From contig NZ_WACP01000002.1 of assembly GCF_008973665.1 (NCBI RefSeq), positions 372,001 through 436,000 of the forward strand: a stretch of 64,000 bases of DNA. The letters run 5' to 3'. A program made the position numbers and the translations under genes. The notes under the pieces were generated by a model, which saw only the letters and a program-made list of their open reading frames with translations, was not told the DNA's origin and searched no databases. The DNA is from Paenibacillus tengchongensis (lineage in GTDB: Bacteria; Bacillota; Bacilli; Paenibacillales; Paenibacillaceae). Of this stretch, positions 59,003-64,000 are shown in pieces. Position 1 is the stretch's first letter. Each line of letters begins with the position of its first letter.

Positions 59003-61102
59003 ATGGTTCATAGCAGAGACGGGATCTATCCGGCGGTGTGCCCGCTGGACTGCCCCGATACCTGCGGGCTGCTGCTGCATGTCAAGGACGGCACAATCAG
59101 CAAAGTGGCAGGCAATCCGGAGCATCCGGTAACCCGGGGGGCCATCTGCAACAAGGTGCGGAATATGGCGGGACGGGTTCATCATCCGGAGCGGCTGCTG
59201 TATCCGCTGCGGCGTACCGGTGCCAAGGGGACGGGCGCCTTTGAAAGAATAAGCTGGGACGAGGCTATAGCCGAGATTACCGGAAGGTACCGGCAGCTTA
59301 TGGACGAATACGGTGCGCAAAGCATCCTGCCATACAGCTTCTACGGCAACATGGGGATCCTGTCGGCCGAAGGGATGGACCGCCGCTTCTTCCATGCACT
59401 GGGGGCGAGCGGGCTGCAGCGGACGATTTGCAGTGCCGCCGGAACGGCCGGATGGGAGTACACGATGGGGTTCGACGGAGGGACAAGCCCGGAGGACACC
59501 GTGCATGCCGACCTGATTATCGTCTGGGGCGGCAATATCGTGAGCACGAACATGCATCAGGTCGTCTATGCGGAGGAAGCCCGCAAGCGGGGGGCGAAGA
59601 TCGTAGTCATCGATGTGCACCGTAACCGGACAGCGCGGTGGGGGGACTGGTTCCTGCCGCTGTATCCCGGAACGGATGCAGCGCTGGCGCTCGGCCTGAT
59701 GCACATTCTGTTCCGCGACGGGCTCGCCGATGAGGAGTTTCTTGTGAAGTACGCGACCGGACATGAAGAGCTCCGGGAGCATGTACAGCAATATCCGCCG
59801 GAGCGGGTGGCGGAGATTACGGGGATCGCCGTGGACGATATCGAACGGCTTGCCCGCCTTTACGGGGAAGCGCAGGCGCCGTATATCCATATCGGCAACG
59901 GGCTGCAGCACCATGACAACGGCGGCATGAATGTGCGCAGCATTGCTTGCCTGCCCGCGCTGGTCGGAGCCTGGAGCAAACGGGGCGGAGGTGCCTACAA
60001 GTCGAACAGCGGCTATTCAGCCACCAATGCAGACGCACTCAGACGGCCAGATCTCAAGCCGCAGAAGGAAGTGCGCACGGTGAACATGAACCGGATCGGC
60101 GAGGCGCTGGCCTGGACAGAGGAGCCGATCAAGGGGATTTGTGTCTACAACAGCAATCCGCTGGTGGTGGCCCCCGATTCGGAGCGGGTCCGGCAGGGCT
60201 TTGCGCGCGAGGATCTGTTTACGGTTGTGCATGATCTGTTCATGACCGACACCGCACGTTACGCCGACATCGTGCTGCCGGCAACCTCCAGCTTTGAGAA
60301 TACGGATCTGTACAGTTCATACTGGCACCATTATGTACAGCTGCAGGAGCCCGTGCTGGAAGCGCCGGGTGAATGCAAGAGCAACGCTGAAGTGTTCCGC
60401 CTGCTGGGGCAGGCCATGGGCTTTGACGGCGGCGTGTTCGGCCAGACGGATGAGGAGCTGATCCGGGAGGCGCTGGATTATGAGAATAACCCTTATCTGA
60501 ACGGGGTGACGCTGGAGCTGCTGCAGAAGCAGCGGTTCGTGAAGCTGGATATGACGCCGCAAGCAGCGTTCCTGGAGTCGCTGCCCACGCCTTCGGGCCG
60601 GATCGAGCTGTACTCCAGGGCGATGGAGCTGGAGGGGCTGCCTCCGCTGCCTACGTATACCCCGCTTAAGGAGGGGTATGACGGCGTCCGGCGCCCGGGA
60701 AGCGGAGCGGCGTATCCGCTGATGTTCCTGTCGCCGCCGAACCATCATTTCCTGAACTCTACCTTCGCCAACGTGGAGAAGCACCAGCAGCTGGAGAAGC
60801 GGCCGGTGCTGCAAATTCATCCGGCGGACGCACAGGCGCGCGGGATATCCGAGGGCGCTGAGGTCATTGTCTACAACAGTCGGGGCACGGTGGAGTTGAC
60901 GGCGGCGGTCACGGACAGCATGCTGCCCGGCACCGTCGTCAGCCAGGGGCTGTGGTGGGAAGGCGAGGGCCGGAGGCAGCGGGTGAACACGCTGACCCCT
61001 GACCGGCTCAGCGACATGGGCAGCGGTGCGACCTTCTTCTCCGCTACCGTCGAGGTAAGGCTCAGCGATGGAGGGGTGGAGGCAGCCGGTTCCGGCCTGT
61101 GA
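59003..61102 (+). CDS. Molybdopterin oxidoreductase, formate dehydrogenase-like (YoaE-type)
   Basis: 699 residues. An N-terminal [4Fe-4S] motif has Cys13, 17, 21 and 49. The following domains bind a bis-MGD cofactor. Cys143 in TICSAAGTAG stands where periplasmic nitrate reductases have the Mo-binding Cys. The C-terminal dinucleotide domain includes PNHHFLNSTFANV and ITPDRLSDMGSG-like segments. There is no twin-arginine signal, so it is cytoplasmic. ATG 59003 has AGGAGGG 8 bases upstream. It resembles B. subtilis YoaE; the substrate is unknown, and formate is suggested only by context. Confidence 0.88.
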   Translation: MVHSRDGIYPAVCPLDCPDTCGLLLHVKDGTISKVAGNPEHPVTRGAICNKVRNMAGRVHHPERLLYPLRRTGAKGTGAFERISWDEAIAEITGRYRQLMDEYGAQSILPYSFYGNMGILSAEGMDRRFFHALGASGLQRTICSAAGTAGWEYTMGFDGGTSPEDTVHADLIIVWGGNIVSTNMHQVVYAEEARKRGAKIVVIDVHRNRTARWGDWFLPLYPGTDAALALGLMHILFRDGLADEEFLVKYATGHEELREHVQQYPPERVAEITGIAVDDIERLARLYGEAQAPYIHIGNGLQHHDNGGMNVRSIACLPALVGAWSKRGGGAYKSNSGYSATNADALRRPDLKPQKEVRTVNMNRIGEALAWTEEPIKGICVYNSNPLVVAPDSERVRQGFAREDLFTVVHDLFMTDTARYADIVLPATSSFENTDLYSSYWHHYVQLQEPVLEAPGECKSNAEVFRLLGQAMGFDGGVFGQTDEELIREALDYENNPYLNGVTLELLQKQRFVKLDMTPQAAFLESLPTPSGRIELYSRAMELEGLPPLPTYTPLKEGYDGVRRPGSGAAYPLMFLSPPNHHFLNSTFANVEKHQQLEKRPVLQIHPADAQARGISEGAEVIVYNSRGTVELTAAVTDSMLPGTVVSQGLWWEGEGRRQRVNTLTPDRLSDMGSGATFFSATVEVRLSDGGVEAAGSGL

Positions 61103-61267
61103 TGCGAAGGCCATAGATACAGGTTGCCTGATCGGCCTGAGTATACTAAACTGTTCGTTGATGCGTCGCGATAATGCGTCAGTGTAAATACTTGCTCTTG
61201 GCCCTGTTTAAGACGGATACTGGATGGAATTAATGACACATAATTAACAGGGGATGAAAGAGTAGTC

Positions 61268-62479
61268 ATGCGGTTTTTACAAGCTTACCCTAAGGAAATC
61301 AGAGTATTTCTGATTGCCAGTCTGATTAACGCCACCGGCAGCGCGCTGATGTGGCCGCTCGTAACGATGTATGTATTTGATGAGCTCGGCCGCAGTATGA
61401 AGGATGCCGGAATCGTTCTGCTCGTGCAGTCCCTGGGCGGGATTGCCGGACAGCTGCTCGGCGGGTCTCTGTACCATAAGGTCGGCGTGCAGCGGCTGAT
61501 CGTCGGCGCTCTGGCTCTCAACGCGCTGGCGCTGTTCTCGCTGCCGGCGGCAAGCGGGAACTGGCATCTGTTCATCGCTGCCATGGGGCTTGTGGGGCTG
61601 TTCAATTCCCTCTCGCTGCCGGCGATTCAGGGGTTTGTCGGCTTCCGCTTTGCCGAGCGGCGCGGCGAGCTGTTCAACGTGATTTATGTCGCCAACAATA
61701 TCGGGGTGGCGCTGGGCACCTCGCTCAGCGGCTTCCTCGGCAATTATATGCTGAGCTTTATCTTGAATGGTGTGACCTCGGCTGTCTTCGCCATCTTCTT
61801 CCTGTTCTACCTGCGGAAGGTGGGTACCTCCGCTCCGCAGGATCAGGCGGCAAAGAAAGCGACGCAGCCCGGCCCTTCCGGCTGGCGTTTGATGGGAAAT
61901 ACGCGGATATATCTGTATATGTCCATTGCTTCCATGTTTCTGCTGATCGGGAACTCGATATGGAATACAGGCGTATCGCCGTATATTATCTCGGAAGGCT
62001 GGCCGAAGCAGACGTACGGCTTCCTGTGGACGCTGAACGGAATCCTGATCTTCGCCGCCCAGCCGGTGGTCAGCCTGATCAAACGCTGGTTCGCAGCGAC
62101 AGCGACCTCGCAGATGACGGCCAGCGCGGTGTTCTACTTGAGCGGCTATGCCGTCATTCTGCTGATGCCTAGCTATGCCGGCCTGTTCCTGGCGATGCTG
62201 CTGGCTACGCTCGGCGAAATGCTGATCTCGCCGGCGACGCCGGCTTTCATCTCTGATCATGCCGGGCGCAGCGCCCCGTTCTACCTTGGCTTAAGCGGGG
62301 GGATCGGTGCGGTGGGCCGGGTCATCGGACCGTATCTCATGGGCATCCAGTTCGACCGGGGCGGCCTGGCCCCGACCGGCTGGCTGGCCTGCGGGATGGC
62401 GGTGCTGTCTGTCGGCTTTTTCCTGATTCATGCCTATGTCAACCGTTCCCCGCGCGCATTGGAGCGAAGCGCAGCCTAA
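61268..62479 (+). CDS. MFS transporter
   Basis: 403 residues with twelve membrane helices and the helix 2-3 loop GGSLYHKVGVQRLIVG. ATG 61268 follows GAAAGAG. The protein begins FLQAYPKEIRVFLIASLINATGSALMWPLVTMY (read in parts), as in Bacillus YttB/MdtH-like drug exporters. It lies 165 bases after the molybdopterin enzyme and may have its own promoter (TTGCTC at 61192, GATACT at 61216). Its substrate is unknown. Confidence 0.88.
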   Translation: MRFLQAYPKEIRVFLIASLINATGSALMWPLVTMYVFDELGRSMKDAGIVLLVQSLGGIAGQLLGGSLYHKVGVQRLIVGALALNALALFSLPAASGNWHLFIAAMGLVGLFNSLSLPAIQGFVGFRFAERRGELFNVIYVANNIGVALGTSLSGFLGNYMLSFILNGVTSAVFAIFFLFYLRKVGTSAPQDQAAKKATQPGPSGWRLMGNTRIYLYMSIASMFLLIGNSIWNTGVSPYIISEGWPKQTYGFLWTLNGILIFAAQPVVSLIKRWFAATATSQMTASAVFYLSGYAVILLMPSYAGLFLAMLLATLGEMLISPATPAFISDHAGRSAPFYLGLSGGIGAVGRVIGPYLMGIQFDRGGLAPTGWLACGMAVLSVGFFLIHAYVNRSPRALERSAA

Positions 62480-62543
62480 CCCGGTCTTAAGCAGCCGGGA
62501 CAGGCGGAGAACGGTGAAGAGGCAAGACGAGGAGTGTTCGAGA

Positions 62544-63074
62544 ATGCAACAGATCAACAAAGGCCCGCTCACCATCCGGCCGTCGGAGATCCGCGATGTC
62601 CGGGAGCTGATCGTACTGGATCATCTGATTTGGACCGAAGAGACTACGCCGGGACCGCTGATGTGGCGGTCGCGTGAGGATTATCTGCTGCATGCGCCGC
62701 CCGGTTCGCAGCTGGTGGCGCTGCAGGACGGCGGGCTGTGCGGGTATGTCGGATTCGGCTGCCCGAGCGGCATGGAGAGCCAGCGGCATGTCTGCGAGAT
62801 TAACATTGCTGTGCATCCGGATTATCAGCGCAGAGGCATCGGCAGGGAATTGATCGCTGCGGTGAAGCGGCATGCGGCGGAGAACGGCATCCGCAAGCTG
62901 CGGCTGCGGGTGCTCTCCAGCAATGCACCTGCGATGGCGTTTTACCGCAAATGCGGCTTTGCCGAAGAAGGGCGGTTACGGGAAGAGTTTTATCTGGGCG
63001 GTCATTACGTCGATGAAGTGTTTATGTACTGCATGCTGACAGGAGGGAATGGAGATGGAGGTTGTATCACTTAA
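62544..63074 (+). CDS. GNAT-family N-acetyltransferase
   Basis: 176 residues. The acetyl-CoA loop is VHPDYQRRGIGRELI (near residues 92-106), with RVLSSNAPAMAFYRKCGFAEEGRLREEF toward the end, a form often seen in phosphinothricin- or protein-directed acetyltransferases. ATG 62544 has GAGGAGTG 9 bases upstream; longer in-frame starts overlap the MFS gene and show no homology. It overlaps the MOSC gene by 20 bases, so the two are translated together. The substrate is unknown. Confidence 0.88.
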   Translation: MQQINKGPLTIRPSEIRDVRELIVLDHLIWTEETTPGPLMWRSREDYLLHAPPGSQLVALQDGGLCGYVGFGCPSGMESQRHVCEINIAVHPDYQRRGIGRELIAAVKRHAAENGIRKLRLRVLSSNAPAMAFYRKCGFAEEGRLREEFYLGGHYVDEVFMYCMLTGGNGDGGCIT

Positions 63075-63693
63075 TATCGGGAAGCCCGTCACGGTGGACT
63101 ACCGGGGCAAGCCGCTGGAGACCGGGATTTATAAGCTGCCTGTCGAAGGACCGGTAGCCCTAGGCACAGAGGGCTTCACCGGCGACGGTCAAGCGGATCT
63201 GGTGAACCACGGCGGACCGGACAAAGCGGTCTGTGTCTATCCGATTGAGCACTATCCTTACTGGGAAGAGGAGCTCGGCAAGAAGCTGGAGTATTCCGCC
63301 TTCGGCGAGAATATCACCGTCAGCGGACTGCTGGAAACGGAAGTATGTATCGGCGATGTGTACGAAATCGGTACAGCGCTGCTGCAGGTAAGCCAGCCGC
63401 GCTTTCCCTGCTTCAAGCTCTCGCAGAAGCACGGCGCATCTGCTATGCCGGCCCAGGTGCTGACCACCGGCTACAGCGGCTTCTATTTCCGCGTGCTGCG
63501 CGAAGGGGCCATTGCGGCGGGAGACGCCATCGTCAAGGTGGAGAGCGGTGCGGGCGGCCACAAGGTCAGACGCGTGCTGCATCTGATGCAGCATGGCCGC
63601 CGGGAAAAGGACGGGCTGGCGGAGCTGGCCGAACTGGATACCCTGGCGCAAAGCACGCGCGACGACTTCAAATCCTGGCTGAACGGGAAATAA
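63055..63693 (+). CDS. MOSC-domain protein (YiiM-like)
   Basis: 212 residues. The MOSC core shows GDGQADLVNHGGPDKAVCVYP and FGENITVSGL, then QPRFPCFKLSQKHG with the conserved Cys (near residue 122), and a C-terminal helical part. MOSC proteins bind molybdenum cofactor and reduce N-hydroxylated compounds or pass sulfur. ATG 63055 is 7 bases after AGGAGGG; ATG 63049 is too close to it. A MOSC gene four kilobases from a molybdopterin enzyme gene fits a shared cofactor. Confidence 0.9.
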   Translation: MEVVSLNIGKPVTVDYRGKPLETGIYKLPVEGPVALGTEGFTGDGQADLVNHGGPDKAVCVYPIEHYPYWEEELGKKLEYSAFGENITVSGLLETEVCIGDVYEIGTALLQVSQPRFPCFKLSQKHGASAMPAQVLTTGYSGFYFRVLREGAIAAGDAIVKVESGAGGHKVRRVLHLMQHGRREKDGLAELAELDTLAQSTRDDFKSWLNGK

Positions 63694-63741
63694 AAGCCCG
63701 GCAGGCGCAGATTATTCTGCGGCCTCAGCTTACTCAGGAAT

Positions 63742-63771
63742 AACCCCCGGCAGGCAGGTATGCCGGGGGTT
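63742..63771. terminator. Bidirectional terminator between the MOSC gene and the minus-strand GNAT gene
   Basis: AACCCCCGGCA (63742-63752) and TGCCGGGGGTT (63761-63771) form a perfect 11-bp stem. Confidence 0.88.
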
Positions 63772-63821
63772 TATGCTGTGGTTACCTGGCCGCTGCTGCG
63801 GCAGCAGGTGTTCCCGTGTCT

Positions 63822-64000
63822 TTAGCCCAGCAGCTTCCATTCGCTGCGCAGCAGGCCGTAGACGGCGTGATTCACATAGCCGCCCGGCAGCTTCTCGGCT
63901 TCGCGGATCACGCCTTCGAAGATAAAGCCCAGGCGCTCGGGAATGGCCCGGCTGGCTTTGTTGGCGGTGGCGCAGCGGATCTCGACCCGGTTCAGCTCCA
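63822..64000 (-). CDS. GNAT acetyltransferase, RimL/YdaF-like (5' end outside window)
   Basis: Only the last 59 codons are inside. The frame read back from the window edge contains [20 protein letters not shown], then [15 protein letters not shown] and [19 protein letters not shown] before TAA at 63822-63824. This is the C-terminal part of RimL-type acetyltransferases that modify ribosomal proteins or other amines. It converges on the MOSC gene. Confidence 0.85.
   Translation of the reverse strand, partial: ELNRVEIRCATANKASRAIPERLGFIFEGVIREAEKLPGGYVNHAVYGLLRSEWKLLG

Noticed and set aside
1..64000. tRNA, rRNA, CRISPR, phage or insertion sequence content
   Set aside because: No cloverleaf-like gene, regularly spaced repeat array, integrase or transposase was recognised by eye.

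Overview
The window looks like core chromosome of a Gram-positive, spore-forming member of the Bacillales, most likely Paenibacillus or a close relative. The evidence is a complete GerA-type spore germination operon, a Spo0E-type phosphatase, a lipoteichoic acid synthase, a CidR/CidAB set, a PerR-like Fur regulator, strong AGGAGG ribosome binding sites and moderately high GC. I saw no rRNA, tRNA, insertion sequence, phage gene or CRISPR array. The first and last genes run off the window.

Layout. 0-5 kb: a CHASE4-HAMP-GGDEF-EAL protein on the minus strand, then a plus-strand trio of two UbiA-type membrane prenyltransferases flanking an unknown beta-rich protein. 5-10 kb: a secreted PL10 pectate lyase with a consensus promoter and a cre box, a Gfo/Idh/MocA dehydrogenase and an ABC transporter pair. 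10-17 kb: an MHYT-GGDEF-EAL protein, a chemoreceptor, a MarR regulator and LtaS, separated by bidirectional terminators. 17-23 kb: a RecB-like nuclease/XPD-like helicase fusion, a second Gfo/Idh/MocA enzyme, cidAB divergent from a LysR regulator, and Spo0E. 23-30 kb: a MarR gene with a heterodimeric ABC exporter, then an MMPL transporter. 30-35 kb: a minus-strand MacAB-like operon with two ATPases, one carrying an AbrB-like tail. 35-41 kb: a FAD/Rieske oxidoreductase divergent from the ger operon. 41-49 kb: a Fur/PerR-like regulator, a HEM4-type protein, a ThuA protein, a phasin-like/UbiB pair, a DEAD-box helicase, a VanY-type carboxypeptidase and a DUF3243 protein. 49-64 kb: a flavin monooxygenase, glutathione peroxidase, formate-THF ligase, NADH oxidase, an HxlR/MFS/aldo-keto reductase module, an FNT channel, a molybdopterin oxidoreductase, a second MFS transporter, a GNAT protein and a MOSC protein.

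The most interesting signals are regulatory. The promoters of the NADH oxidase and of the FNT channel, about 4 kb apart, each carry paired GTGA-N6-TCAC palindromes whose centres are exactly 29 bp apart, as expected for a shared redox regulator of the Rex or FNR type. The two UbiA proteins have altered Asp-rich motifs at opposite ends, which raises the possibility that they work as a pair with the unknown protein between them. An ABC ATPase carries an AbrB-like domain, and a Fur-family regulator has Glu where PerR normally has its peroxide-sensing Asp.

All assignments come from reading motifs and gene context. No database search was run.
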